A stretch of DNA of 64,000 nt from the NCBI RefSeq assembly GCF_036287235.1, contig NZ_CP142850.1, forward strand, positions 894,001 to 958,000. Reading direction: 5' to 3'. A program made the translations under genes and the position numbers. Each line of letters starts with the position of its first letter. Within the stretch, counting starts at the first letter, position 1. This document shows, one piece after another, positions 36,744 through 45,943 of the stretch. Source of the stretch: Exiguobacterium sp. 9-2. Its GTDB lineage: Bacteria; Bacillota; Bacilli; Exiguobacteriales; Exiguobacteriaceae. The notes under the pieces are model-generated. The model saw only the letters and a program-made list of their open reading frames with translations, was not told the DNA's origin and ran no database searches.

Positions 36744-38630
36744 ATGAAATTGACAGAAATACAGGATCCGTCATTTTTAAAGCGTATGTCGGTCTCCGAA
36801 CTCGAAGTTTTCGCAGGCGATATTCGACGCTTTTTGATTGAAGAATTAGCGACGACAGGTGGGCACTTGGCACCGAATCTTGGAGTCGTCGAGTTAACGC
36901 TTGCACTGCATCGTGAATTTGACAGTCCAAATGACAAGTTCGTCTGGGACGTCGGACACCAAGCCTATGTGCACAAGATTCTCACAGGACGCGCGAGCCA
37001 GTTTGATACGCTCCGTCAGCATAAAGGACTTTGTGGATTTCCGAAACGCAATGAAAGCGTGCATGACGTCTGGGAGACAGGGCATAGCTCGACGTCCTTG
37101 TCAGCAGCAATGGGGATTGCTGTTTCAAACGAATTGAGCGGTAAGGATGACCGCGCAGTCGCGATCATCGGTGACGGGGCGTTAACAGGCGGTATGGCCC
37201 TCGAAGCATTGAATCACATCGGAGCAGAGCAACAAAACGTCATCGTCATCTTAAATGATAACGAGATGTCGATTGCACCAAACGTCGGTGCGATGCATCA
37301 AATGCTAGGACGGATTCGTTCATCGCGAAAAGTACGTTTTGCGCAAGACGAGCTTGAAGCATTGATCAAAAAGATTCCGGTCATTGGCGGACGTTTGGAA
37401 AAAGGAAGCGAGAAATTGAAAGAAGCCGTCAAGGGAGCGCTCGTTCCTGGGATGTTCTTTGAAGAACTTGGTTTCAACTATTACGGTCCGGTCGATGGAC
37501 ACGATCTTAATGATTTGATCGAACAGCTCAATTACGTGAAAAAAGAAGAAGGACCTGTCCTGCTTCATGTCATCACAAAAAAAGGGAAAGGTTATCGTCC
37601 GGCAGAGTTTGACGGGGTCGGTACATGGCACGGTCTTGGACCATACAAGATGGAGTCCGGCGAAGTCATCAAAGGAAAATCAAAAGCACCAAGTTATTCC
37701 TTTACGGTAGCGGATACCTTGACGAAGATGGCACGCGACGATGAAAAGCTGACGTTGATCACACCAGCGATGAGTGTTGGCTCAAAACTCGATTGTTTTG
37801 AAAAAGAATTCCCAGAGCGGATGTTTGACGTTGGGATCGCGGAACAACATGCTGTCACGTTCGCAGCTGGTCAAGCGACGCAAGGCATGAAACCCGTTGT
37901 ATCAATCTACTCGACGTTCTTCCAGCGCGCATACGATCAACTCGTGCATGACGTGGCCCGTCAAAATCTGGACGTAACGTTTACGATTGACCGATCAGGT
38001 CTTGTTGGAGCAGATGGAGAGACACACCAAGGGGTCTTCGATATTGCTTTCATGCGCCACGTGCCGAATATTCGAATCGTCATGGCAAAGGATGAGAATG
38101 AACTACAGCACTTGCTCTATTCAGCTGTTAAATACGAAGGACCAATCGCCGTTCGTTTCCCGCGTGGCGAAGGACTTGGTGTACCAATGGATGAGACATT
38201 GCATGAAATTTCGCTCGATACGTGGGAAGTTGAACGTGAAGGAACAGATGTCGCCATCCTTGCATTCGGACCACAAGTGCAAGACGCGCTCAAAATCGCA
38301 GATCTCTTAGCAGGCGAATTATCAGTTCGTGTCATCAATGCCCGGACGATCAAACCGCTTGATGAGAAGATGCTGAACGCTCTTTACGCAGAGGGAATTC
38401 CACTTGTGACACTGGAAGAAGCCGTCCTAAAAGGTGGATTCGGATCAGCTGTCCTTGAGCATGCGAACGAGCAGGAAGCATTCCCACGCGTCAAACGCTT
38501 CGGTATTCCGGATTGGTATATCGAGCACGGCGGTGTGAATGAGTTGCTGGAAGAAATTGGACTATTACCTGGACAAATCGCAGAAGAAGTACGCGCTTTC
38601 GTCAATCAAGGAAAGAAACAGAGTGTGTGA
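36744..38630 (+). CDS. dxs: 1-deoxy-D-xylulose-5-phosphate synthase
   Basis: 628 aa thiamine-diphosphate enzyme; first step of the MEP isoprenoid route (pyruvate plus glyceraldehyde-3-phosphate). TPP site [26 protein letters not shown], transketolase domain ([14 protein letters not shown]) and C-terminal domain all present. Starts with GCGGTAAGGT just upstream, a modest site. Six bases before tlyA. Confidence 0.96.
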   Translation: MKLTEIQDPSFLKRMSVSELEVFAGDIRRFLIEELATTGGHLAPNLGVVELTLALHREFDSPNDKFVWDVGHQAYVHKILTGRASQFDTLRQHKGLCGFPKRNESVHDVWETGHSSTSLSAAMGIAVSNELSGKDDRAVAIIGDGALTGGMALEALNHIGAEQQNVIVILNDNEMSIAPNVGAMHQMLGRIRSSRKVRFAQDELEALIKKIPVIGGRLEKGSEKLKEAVKGALVPGMFFEELGFNYYGPVDGHDLNDLIEQLNYVKKEEGPVLLHVITKKGKGYRPAEFDGVGTWHGLGPYKMESGEVIKGKSKAPSYSFTVADTLTKMARDDEKLTLITPAMSVGSKLDCFEKEFPERMFDVGIAEQHAVTFAAGQATQGMKPVVSIYSTFFQRAYDQLVHDVARQNLDVTFTIDRSGLVGADGETHQGVFDIAFMRHVPNIRIVMAKDENELQHLLYSAVKYEGPIAVRFPRGEGLGVPMDETLHEISLDTWEVEREGTDVAILAFGPQVQDALKIADLLAGELSVRVINARTIKPLDEKMLNALYAEGIPLVTLEEAVLKGGFGSAVLEHANEQEAFPRVKRFGIPDWYIEHGGVNELLEEIGLLPGQIAEEVRAFVNQGKKQSV

Positions 38631-38636
38631 CGATTC

Positions 38637-39443
38637 ATGGAAAATGTAAAGAAAATCCGCCTCGACGTTCTTCTCGTCGAGCGCGGTTTGTTTGAAACGC
38701 GTGAAAAAGCGAAACGGTCGATCATGGCTGGACTCGTCTTTAGTGGCACGGAACGATTGGAGAAGGCCGGTGAAAAGGTCAAGTCCGATATCGATTTGCA
38801 CGTTAAAGGTCAGTTGATGCCTTATGTGGGGCGTGGTGGCTTTAAGATGGAAAAGGCACTTCAAGTATTCGATTTTGATGTCACGGGTAAAACAGGTCTC
38901 GATATCGGATCGTCGACAGGTGGTTTTACCGACTGCTCCTTACAAAATGGGGCAGCACATATGTATGCACTTGATGTCGGTTCCAATCAGCTGGACTGGA
39001 AGCTGCGCTCGGATGACCGCGTGACGGTGATGGAAAAAACGAACTTCCGGCATGCGACACCAGACATGTTCCCTGTCGCGCCGCAGTTTGCGACGATCGA
39101 TGTCTCGTTCATTTCATTACGTTTGATGCTTCCGCCATTGAAGATGATCCTCGTTGAAGGAGGAGACGTCATGGCGCTCGTCAAACCGCAATTCGAAGCA
39201 GGTCGTGAGGATATCGGTAAAAAAGGCATCGTGCGTGACGAGCGGATTCATGTCCGAGTTCTCGATGAGATGATCGAATTCTTCATTCAACAAGGGTTCT
39301 ATGTCAAGCAGCTCGACTATTCTCCGATTACCGGTGGAGAGGGCAACATTGAGTTCTTGTTGCATGCACGCCTTGGTCAACCAGGGCTTGATCCGTCCGT
39401 TCATGCGGCGGAGACGGTCAAGCTAGCGCATGCTAGTCTTTAA
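38637..39443 (+). CDS. tlyA: TlyA-family rRNA methyltransferase (YqxC)
   Basis: 268 aa: S4 RNA-binding domain (about residues 7-65, RLDVLLVERGLFETREKAKR) and FtsJ-type methyltransferase with SAM motif GLDIGSSTGGFTDC. TlyA proteins 2'-O-methylate rRNA cytidines; some were described as hemolysins. It follows dxs closely with a weak SD, so it is probably co-translated. Confidence 0.92.
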   Translation: MENVKKIRLDVLLVERGLFETREKAKRSIMAGLVFSGTERLEKAGEKVKSDIDLHVKGQLMPYVGRGGFKMEKALQVFDFDVTGKTGLDIGSSTGGFTDCSLQNGAAHMYALDVGSNQLDWKLRSDDRVTVMEKTNFRHATPDMFPVAPQFATIDVSFISLRLMLPPLKMILVEGGDVMALVKPQFEAGREDIGKKGIVRDERIHVRVLDEMIEFFIQQGFYVKQLDYSPITGGEGNIEFLLHARLGQPGLDPSVHAAETVKLAHASL

Positions 39444-39459
39444 ACGAACAGATGATAAC

Positions 39460-39490
39460 GAAGACGGATCCGGTTCATGGGTCCGTCTTC
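39460..39490 (+). terminator. Hairpin after tlyA, weak terminator
   Basis: GAAGACGGA/TCCGTCTTC stem, but followed by CTTGTTG instead of a T run. Confidence 0.5.
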
Positions 39491-39535
39491 CTTGTTGTGT
39501 GGCACGATGAAAACCGGATAATAAAATGGCAAACG

Positions 39536-39565
39536 TGGACTTTTGATGATTTATTGGATTACAAT
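39536..39565 (+). promoter_or_regulatory. Possible argR promoter
   Basis: TGGACT, 18 bases, TACAAT, about 33 bases before argR. No clear ARG box was seen. Confidence 0.45.
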
Positions 39566-39597
39566 AGTAACATCGAAGAATACTGTGAGGTGCAGGA

Positions 39598-40047
39598 ATG
39601 ACAAAGGGGCAACGGTTGATTAAGATTCGGGAGATCATCACCCAATCAGAAGTAGAAACCCAGGATGAATTGGTAGAGGAATTACGGAATGCAGGATATA
39701 AGGTGACACAGGCAACGGTATCACGAGATATCAAGGAACTCCATCTCGTGAAGGTCCCGTTGAATGATGGACGTTATAAATATAGCTTACCCGCCGACCA
39801 ACGCTTCAACCCACTCGGGAAATTGCGGCGTCTGCTCGGAGATAGCTTCATCTCGATTGATTCTGCTCAAAATCTGATTGTCATGCATGTCCTGCCGGGA
39901 AATGCGAATGCAGTCGCTGTCTTACTAGACCATTTGAGCTGGAGCGAACTGCTTGGAACGGTGTGTGGGGACGATACGATCCTATTGATTGCACGAAGTG
40001 AGGGACAAGCGAAAGAAGTGACGGAACGAATTTTAGAAATGCTGTAA
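39598..40047 (+). CDS. argR: Arginine repressor ArgR/AhrC
   Basis: 149 aa. N-terminal winged helix ([28 protein letters not shown]), C-terminal hexamerisation and arginine-binding domain with [14 protein letters not shown]. Controls arginine biosynthesis and catabolism. Synteny argR-recN is conserved in Bacillales. SD GTGAGGTGCAGGA. Confidence 0.95.
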   Translation: MTKGQRLIKIREIITQSEVETQDELVEELRNAGYKVTQATVSRDIKELHLVKVPLNDGRYKYSLPADQRFNPLGKLRRLLGDSFISIDSAQNLIVMHVLPGNANAVAVLLDHLSWSELLGTVCGDDTILLIARSEGQAKEVTERILEML

Positions 40048-40059
40048 GGAGTTGACAGG

Positions 40060-41766
40060 ATGCTAGCTGAATTATCGATCAAACAATTTGCGATCATTGA
40101 CGAGCTACAGATCGACTTTAAAAAAGGAATGACCGTCTTGACTGGGGAAACAGGTGCCGGTAAATCGATCGTTCTCGATGCGATCGGATTATTAATTGGT
40201 GGACGTGGATCCGCGGAATTCGTTCGATACGGGGAAGATCGGGCGGAACTAGAAGGATTGTTTCTGATTGAAGACGACCATCTCGTCTATGATCTTGCAG
40301 AAGAGTATGGCATCGATATCGAAGACGGATTGATCATCTTGCGACGTGATCTGTTCGCGACAGGAAAAAGTGTCTGTCGCGTCAACAATAAGCTGGTCAC
40401 ACTAACGATTTTACGTGAGTTCGGACGTGTCCTCGTCGATATGCACGGGCAACATGAACATCAGCATTTAATGGACAGTACGTACCATCAAGCGATTCTC
40501 GATGACTTCGCGCAAGAGGCGATCGCGCCACTCCTTCAAGCCTATCAGTCCGGTTATCAAACGTATGAAGAAAAACGGACGGCGCTACAATCGCTCGCAC
40601 AAAGCGAGCAAGAACTCGCCCAACGGATCGACTTGTTATCGTTTCAGACCGAAGAGATCGAGGGCGCAAAACTTCGAGCACATGAGGAAGATGAGTTACT
40701 CGTCGAGCGGAATCGTCTTGCGAACTTCGAGAAGTTATATGCGTCGTTGAAGACAGCCTATGACGCCTTACACGATGAGATGCGCGGCATCGATTCCGTT
40801 GGAGACGCGATGCGTGAACTACAACAAGCATCAAGCATCGACGAACAGTTTTCTCAGCAAAGTGACGCGATCGCAAGCGCCTTTTATGGACTAGAAGAAG
40901 TCGGTTATGCCATTCGAGATCAACTCGAAACACTTGAGTTCGATTCCAATCGACTCGATGAGATCGAACAACGTTTGTCCGTCTTCCAACAGCTGAAACG
41001 AAAATACGGGGCGACGATTGAGGAAGTCATTGCTTACGGTGAGAAAATTCGGATTGAACTCGATACGATGACAAATCGAGATGAACGAATTGAACGCTTA
41101 AAAATCGAAGTCGAACAGCTCGAAAGCGAATTGTTTGAAATTGGAGGTCGACTCTCACAACAGCGTCGCAAAGCGGCAGTTCAATTAAGTGAAGCGATTC
41201 ATTTGGAGTTGCGTGAGCTTTACATGGAGAAGGCGCGGTTTGAAATTCGTTTTCTTCAAGACGGAAAGACACCGATGCTACGCAAGAACGGGATCGACCA
41301 TGTGGAATTCTTCATCATGACGAATGCGGGAGAGCCATTCAAGTCGCTCGGAAAAGTTGCATCGGGCGGGGAATTATCTCGTATCATGCTTGGACTGAAG
41401 TCGATCTTCTCGCGCTCGGTCGGAGTCGCCTCAATCATATTCGATGAAGTCGATACGGGTGTCTCGGGTCGTGTTGCACAAGCGATGGCAGAAAAAATCT
41501 ATCGTTTGTCGGTAGACGGACAAGTGCTTTGTATTACGCACTTACCACAAGTCGCTTCGATGGCGGATCAACATCTCTATATTCGAAAGATTGAGGAGAC
41601 GGATCGTACGACGACCCAAGTCAACGTCTTGTCTCAAGCAGATCGAGGGAACGAACTTGGACGGATGATTTCCGGTGCCCATATGACGGATTTGACATTA
41701 CGGCATGCCGAGGAATTGATGGATCAGGCGAAGACGATGAAAGAATCGCTTAAAAATGGGGTGTAA
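40060..41766 (+). CDS. recN: DNA repair protein RecN
   Basis: 568 aa SMC-like ATPase for double-strand-break repair. Walker A GETGAGKS near residue 30, DMHGQHEHQHLMD, two long coiled coils around a central turn, then the ABC signature SGGELSRIMLGLK and Walker B IIFDEVDTGVSG. Twelve bases after argR; three before spo0A, with the spoIVB gene of sporeformers missing in between. Confidence 0.96.
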   Translation: MLAELSIKQFAIIDELQIDFKKGMTVLTGETGAGKSIVLDAIGLLIGGRGSAEFVRYGEDRAELEGLFLIEDDHLVYDLAEEYGIDIEDGLIILRRDLFATGKSVCRVNNKLVTLTILREFGRVLVDMHGQHEHQHLMDSTYHQAILDDFAQEAIAPLLQAYQSGYQTYEEKRTALQSLAQSEQELAQRIDLLSFQTEEIEGAKLRAHEEDELLVERNRLANFEKLYASLKTAYDALHDEMRGIDSVGDAMRELQQASSIDEQFSQQSDAIASAFYGLEEVGYAIRDQLETLEFDSNRLDEIEQRLSVFQQLKRKYGATIEEVIAYGEKIRIELDTMTNRDERIERLKIEVEQLESELFEIGGRLSQQRRKAAVQLSEAIHLELRELYMEKARFEIRFLQDGKTPMLRKNGIDHVEFFIMTNAGEPFKSLGKVASGGELSRIMLGLKSIFSRSVGVASIIFDEVDTGVSGRVAQAMAEKIYRLSVDGQVLCITHLPQVASMADQHLYIRKIEETDRTTTQVNVLSQADRGNELGRMISGAHMTDLTLRHAEELMDQAKTMKESLKNGV

Positions 41767-41769
41767 GGA

Positions 41770-42492
41770 TTGATTAAAGTCGGGATAGCAGATGATAATC
41801 GCGAAATGGTCGAACTGATTCGCCAGCATATCTCTGCGCAAGAAGACATGGAAGTCGTTTGCGTCGCCTACAATGGCGAGAGTTGTCTCGAACGCATGAA
41901 AGAACATGAGGTGGATGTATTGCTCCTCGACATCATCATGCCTCATTTAGATGGGCTTGGTGTGCTCGAAGAATTGATGAAGAAAAAGAAGAATCCTGCT
42001 GTCATCATGTTGAGTGCTTTCGGTAAGGACGAGGTCTCACAACAGGCGGTCACCCTTGGAGCATCATACTTCTTACTTAAACCGTTCAGCATGGATCAGC
42101 TCGTTCAAAAAATTCGTCTCGTGACGAATCAAGGACAAGCTCCGGCGATCGAAACGATTGATCTAAAAGTCGGCTCGACGCTTCGAGAAGTGGGGATCGC
42201 TCCGCATATCAAAGGGTTTACGTATTTAAAAGACGCTGTCTTAATGGTGCTTGAACGGGAAGATCTACTCGGATTGATCACAAAGGAACTCTATCCGACG
42301 ATTGCGAAAAAACATCAAACAACAGCTTCTCGCGTCGAACGAGCGATGCGTCATGCCATCAAGTCCGCCTGGAACGAAGGAATGCAGCAACACGAGTTGT
42401 TTAACGGTCGGATCGAACAAGAGAAGAGTCCAAAGAACTCTGAATTCATCTCGTATGTATCGAGTCATATGAATCAAGAACAATCCGGTTGA
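41770..42492 (+). CDS. spo0A: Response regulator Spo0A
   Basis: 240 aa. Receiver: Asp8-Asp9, phosphoacceptor Asp54 (LLLDIIMPHLDG), Ser82, Lys104. The C-terminal effector domain has the Spo0A-only sequence HIKGFTYLKDAV, ELYPTIAKKHQTTASRVERAMRHAIKSAW (recognition helix) and NSEFISYV. Start must be TTG at 41770, because the stop of recN is in the same frame two codons earlier; the receiver strand then begins MIKVGIADDN. AAGGA abuts the TTG, so the working SD may be the earlier GGGGTG. Master regulator in sporeformers; the role here is unclear. Confidence 0.93.
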   Translation: MIKVGIADDNREMVELIRQHISAQEDMEVVCVAYNGESCLERMKEHEVDVLLLDIIMPHLDGLGVLEELMKKKKNPAVIMLSAFGKDEVSQQAVTLGASYFLLKPFSMDQLVQKIRLVTNQGQAPAIETIDLKVGSTLREVGIAPHIKGFTYLKDAVLMVLEREDLLGLITKELYPTIAKKHQTTASRVERAMRHAIKSAWNEGMQQHELFNGRIEQEKSPKNSEFISYVSSHMNQEQSG

Positions 42493-42535
42493 AGCCATAT
42501 ACCATCTAATTCATAAAAGGCGCCAGACTGAAGAT

Positions 42536-42578
42536 AAAGTGCAGTTTTTCTCTTGACGAGAAAGATTGCACTTTTTTT
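42536..42578 (+). terminator. Terminator after spo0A
   Basis: AAAGTGCA and TTTCTC paired with GAGAAA and TGCACTTT, with T7. Confidence 0.9.
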
Positions 42579-42648
42579 GTCCATCTCGAATCGCTACGCT
42601 TCTTTCCTCTTTCTTTCTGGTAAAAGGCAGAATCTAAACGATAACGGT

Positions 42649-43233
42649 TTATATTTGATTCTTATTTCGTTCATAGCGAATGATTGACACTCCGTTATCA
42701 AACGTGTGTTGTTCCATGACGTTCCAAGTGAGGGGAACCATTCTTTGATCGGGAAAGAGACGCTTACCGGAACCGATGATGACAGGATAATGGATCAAGC
42801 GAAGCTCATCGATCAAATCCGCTTGATAAAGTGTATGAACGAGTTCACTACTGCCCCAGATATGAAACGGTGGGCCATCCTGTTGTTTCAAAAGCTTTAG
42901 TTCAGAAGTCGGATGCTTCAAACAAGTTGTCGGCTGCCAAAGGACAGGTAGTGCATGACGCGTAGCGACATACTTCATGGCATGATCGGCAATCGGCCAG
43001 ACATCTGAGTGGAGTGGCCAATAACTTGCCCATTGTTCGTAAGTCGCTCGACCGAGCAACAGAGAGCAGTCCTCATGCATCCATCCGCGAATGACTTGAC
43101 CGATCTCAGGATGTTGAAAAGGAACGGTCCAGCCACCATGTTCGAAATCGTTGTTTACATCCTCCTCCTTTCCACTCGGTGCTTGAACGACACCATCTAA
43201 AGATAGATGTTCGAATACGATGACTTTTCGCAT
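42649..43233 (-). CDS. Dihydrofolate reductase-like (RibD C-terminal) protein
   Basis: 194 aa. N-terminal MRKVIVFEHLSLDGVVQAP and GRATYEQWASYW, then a late YPVIIGSGKRLF, are typical of the YyaP/YwjB RibD_C family with a DHFR-like NADPH-binding fold. Substrate unknown; unlikely to be true DHFR. Start at MRKV, with AAGGAG 8-9 bases upstream. It is transcribed opposite to spo0A and away from the RNA gene. Confidence 0.85.
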   Translation of the reverse strand: MRKVIVFEHLSLDGVVQAPSGKEEDVNNDFEHGGWTVPFQHPEIGQVIRGWMHEDCSLLLGRATYEQWASYWPLHSDVWPIADHAMKYVATRHALPVLWQPTTCLKHPTSELKLLKQQDGPPFHIWGSSELVHTLYQADLIDELRLIHYPVIIGSGKRLFPDQRMVPLTWNVMEQHTFDNGVSIIRYERNKNQI

Positions 43234-43312
43234 ACAAGATCTCCTTTCGAATGCACTCTTTCTACAGCATACGGTAGAGGTCAAAAAAAATAAAAGCGTT
43301 TGCAAATAAATA

Positions 43313-43340
43313 TTGCATAAACTGAAATGTTTGTTATAAT
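43313..43340 (+). promoter_or_regulatory. Promoter of the large structured RNA
   Basis: TTGCAT, 16 bases, TATAAT preceded by TGT (extended -10 TGT-TATAAT). Among the best sigma-A promoters in the window, and no coding start follows on this strand. Confidence 0.8.
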
Positions 43341-43345
43341 AAAGG

Positions 43346-43903
43346 TACCAAATGATTTGGCAAGACGTCAGATGAACGTCGAGTCGGCGAGGACTCCGGA
43401 AATCCCGTTGATGAATATCATCTCAGAACGCCAACTGTAAATGGCTCAAGAATGCCGGACGACATTCTCTTGGTAGAAGTCGTACCAAGGTATCTTGTTC
43501 ATTCTAGATGGGAAATCTCGAATGAATGGGAGCTTCCATGATTTCGAAGCTAGGGAAAAGTGGAAGGTAACGGATCGTCTAAAATGAAAAGTACAGTTCG
43601 TGAAAAGGAGTGTTGTCTAGCAGTGATTGTTAGCAACCGAATGTTTGACTGCTTCAAGCGGATGACATTACGCTCCACCTAGGTCCCGAGTACAGTCAGA
43701 TGATGGAACTGAAATACCATTCTATCGTTAGCTCGATAGCCAGATCTGATTTCTTTCCACCTCTTCATTAAGAGGAACACCTAAGGTTTTGGAGTACACG
43801 AATAGTTCTAACTATGAGAGGAGTTCATCCGTAAGTGAAACCAATTTTATACGAGTAAAAGGTCCCGCGCTTGAAATGAGTTCAAGAGATGGGGACCTTT
43901 TTC
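43346..43903 (+). ncRNA. Large structured non-coding RNA, OLE RNA candidate
   Basis: About 555 nt with a promoter just before and a terminator at the end, and no convincing gene on this strand. Clear hairpins: CCAAA/TTTGG (43348-43360), GACGT/ACGTC (43364-43380), GAGTC/GACTC (43381-43396), TTGGTA/TACCAA (about 43470-43490), TTCATTC+AGAT/ATCT+GAATGAA (43498-43526), AGCTTC/GAAGCT (43531-43551), AGCAGT/ACTGCT (43619-43653). A three-way junction TCAGAT...ATCTGA (43696-43749) encloses ATGG/CCAT and CTATCG/CGATAG; then CCTCTT/AAGAGG and ATAGTT/AACTAT. OLE RNA is similarly large, occurs in Bacillales and lies near isoprenoid genes; the partner gene oapA is not seen. RNase P and tmRNA signatures are absent. 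Confidence 0.72.
43857..43903. terminator. Bidirectional terminator, structured RNA and DUF2627 gene
   Basis: AAAAGGTCCC/GGGACCTTTTT stem with an inner TTGAA/TTCAA hairpin. It ends the plus-strand RNA and the minus-strand gene. Confidence 0.9.
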
Positions 43904-43908
43904 TGTGT

Positions 43909-44163
43909 TTATTTTTTTTGATAGCGGTCGGAGACTTTTCCACGTTTTCGATCGCGATAAAAGACATATCCTGCGACAAATCCAATACCACCCATCGCAA
44001 GAATCAACCCAACGAGACCTTGCAATACATATACGTAAGCCGCATCGCCTAAGTATTTAAACGGCACTTGCGCAATTAGAAAGACACTGTCGCGCATGAG
44101 CTTAATACCAATCGCGCCGATGATGCCGGGGATTAATAATGAGAGCAAACCAATGATACGCAT
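43909..44163 (-). CDS. yqzF: DUF2627 family membrane protein (YqzF-like)
   Basis: 84 aa with two membrane helices (about residues 3-20 and 47-68) flanking GIKLMRDSVF, and a basic tail YRDRKRGK. Matches YqzF/DUF2627, which lies beside bkdR in Bacillus. GGAGTGG precedes the ATG. Function unknown. Confidence 0.85.
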   Translation of the reverse strand: MRIIGLLSLLIPGIIGAIGIKLMRDSVFLIAQVPFKYLGDAAYVYVLQGLVGLILAMGGIGFVAGYVFYRDRKRGKVSDRYQKK

Positions 44164-44223
44164 AGGACGCCACTCCTTTCCAAGCGTATTGTATCAAAAA
44201 ATCGATCGTTCTGCGAATCGGGT

Positions 44224-44252
44224 TTGCTTCCCTTTTTTATTCCGAGTAGGAT
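44224..44252 (+). promoter_or_regulatory. Possible bkdR promoter
   Basis: TTGCTT, 17 bases, TAGGAT, 33 bases before bkdR. Confidence 0.45.
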
Positions 44253-44285
44253 AGAAATGTAAGCAGTTTCAAAGGGGGAATTTAT

Positions 44286-45941
44286 ATGCATCATCTACTC
44301 GTCGTCGGAGCAGGTCAAGGGGGAACAGAGGTCTTGCACGCATTTCAACGTTCACCACTATTAACGGTCATCGGTCTTGTTGATCCAAACATGGAGGCGC
44401 CTGGGGTAGCGCTTGCACGGCGCGCGGACATTCGGATCGAAACGAACTGGTCAGCATTCGAAGGAGCAGACGTCGATTTCATCATTGACGCTACGGGAGA
44501 AAGTGGCGTACTCGAACAATTAATCCATGATTTTCCGGGAGCGGCGGTCTTACCGGGTGAATTCGTCAGAGTGTTACTTGAACGTCTGACTGAAAAAGAG
44601 AAAATGCTCGAAGCAATCATTCATTGTACGAGCGAAGCGATTTCCGTCGCCGATCAAGACGGACAGACGATGCTGATTAATCCGGCGTATACGCGAATGA
44701 CCGGTTTCACAGAACGAGATGTCGTCGGAAAACCGGCTAGCGCCGATATCGGGATGCAAGAATCCGTTCATTTGAAAGTCTTGAATACAGGCGAGAACGT
44801 GCGAGATGTTCGTATGAAGATCGGACAAGATCAACGCGATATCATCGTCAACGCAGCACCTGTCATCGTCGATGGACAAGTCCGCGGTTCCGTTGGGGTC
44901 ATTCGAGATATTTCGGAAATGAAGGCTCTAGCAAAAGAATTAAAGGCAGCGCGACAAAAAATCCGGACACTCGAAGCTAAATATACATTCGATGATATCA
45001 TCGCCGAGAGTGAAGCAATGCGCTTCGTCGTCGATCAAGCGAAGCTTGCGGCAACGATGCCAGTCAACGTCTTGATTCGCGGTGAATCCGGAACCGGTAA
45101 AGAACTGTTCGCACATGCGATCCATGCAGCGAGCGAACGCAAATATGAACAATTCGTCCGCGTCAACTGTGCGGCGATTGCACCGACGTTACTCGAAAGT
45201 GAACTATTCGGGTACGAGGAAGGCGCGTTCTCAGGAGCGCGGCGCGGCGGGAAACGGGGATATTTCGAAGAAGCACACGGAGGTTCGCTATTCTTAGATG
45301 AGATCGGCGAATTGCCACTCGACGTCCAAGCCAAACTGTTACGGGTGTTACAGGAAAATGAAGTCGTCCGTGTCGGTGGCACGAAGGCGATTCCGGTTGA
45401 TGTCCGCATCATCGCGGCGACGAATGCCAATCTCGAACAAAAAATCATCATGAATGAGTTCCGAGAAGATCTTTATTACCGGATTAATCGTTTACCGATT
45501 CACATACCGGCACTACGTGAGCGTCCGGATGATATCGCACCGTTAACCTTACACCTACTCCGCAAATTGAATCAAAGTTATGGACGATCGGTCGGACGGA
45601 TCTCGGATGATGTACTCGAAGCAATGAAGAAGCAACCGTGGAAAGGAAACGTCCGCGAGCTTGAAAATGTCATCGGTCGCGCATTGATTTTTACGGATAA
45701 AACAGAAACGGTCTTACGAAAAGGACATCTTCAACTTGTCGTGCCACAAACAACAAAAGTCACGACGAGACAGAAAAAGGAAATCAAACATTTATCCGAC
45801 GAGATGTCTCACGTCGAAGAACGATTGATCCGGGAAGCGCTTACTGCTTTTAATGGCAACAAAACAGAAGCCGCAAAACAACTTGGGATTTCTCTCCGGG
45901 CACTTTATTACAAAGTGGAACGATTTAACATTTATTCATGA
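44286..45941 (+). CDS. bkdR: Sigma-54-dependent activator BkdR
   Basis: 551 aa. Residues 1 to about 95: Rossmann-like domain (VVGAGQGGTEVL). About 105-215: PAS domain. About 235-460: AAA+ domain, Walker A GESGTGKE, sigma-54 contact loop written GAFSGA in place of the common GAFTGA, and Walker B GSLFLDEIGEL. C-terminal Fis-type helix-turn-helix (NKTEAAKQLGISLRALYYKVERF). Activates the bkd genes with SigL. The enhancer and -24/-12 promoter follow directly downstream. Confidence 0.94.
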   Translation: MHHLLVVGAGQGGTEVLHAFQRSPLLTVIGLVDPNMEAPGVALARRADIRIETNWSAFEGADVDFIIDATGESGVLEQLIHDFPGAAVLPGEFVRVLLERLTEKEKMLEAIIHCTSEAISVADQDGQTMLINPAYTRMTGFTERDVVGKPASADIGMQESVHLKVLNTGENVRDVRMKIGQDQRDIIVNAAPVIVDGQVRGSVGVIRDISEMKALAKELKAARQKIRTLEAKYTFDDIIAESEAMRFVVDQAKLAATMPVNVLIRGESGTGKELFAHAIHAASERKYEQFVRVNCAAIAPTLLESELFGYEEGAFSGARRGGKRGYFEEAHGGSLFLDEIGELPLDVQAKLLRVLQENEVVRVGGTKAIPVDVRIIAATNANLEQKIIMNEFREDLYYRINRLPIHIPALRERPDDIAPLTLHLLRKLNQSYGRSVGRISDDVLEAMKKQPWKGNVRELENVIGRALIFTDKTETVLRKGHLQLVVPQTTKVTTRQKKEIKHLSDEMSHVEERLIREALTAFNGNKTEAAKQLGISLRALYYKVERFNIYS

Positions 45942-45943
45942 AG

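Noticed and set aside
40397-40933. Long minus-strand frame inside recN
   Set aside because: Arg/His-rich translation with no family resemblance; recN is intact on the plus strand.
43346-43903. RNase P RNA or tmRNA as the identity of the structured RNA
   Set aside because: No GAGGAAAGTCC-type RNase P core and no tRNA-like end or tag-peptide frame with Ala-Ala stop was seen.
43789-44052. Plus-strand 87-codon reading frame across the RNA 3' end and yqzF
   Set aside because: It crosses the shared terminator, has no ribosome site, and is antisense to a recognisable gene.
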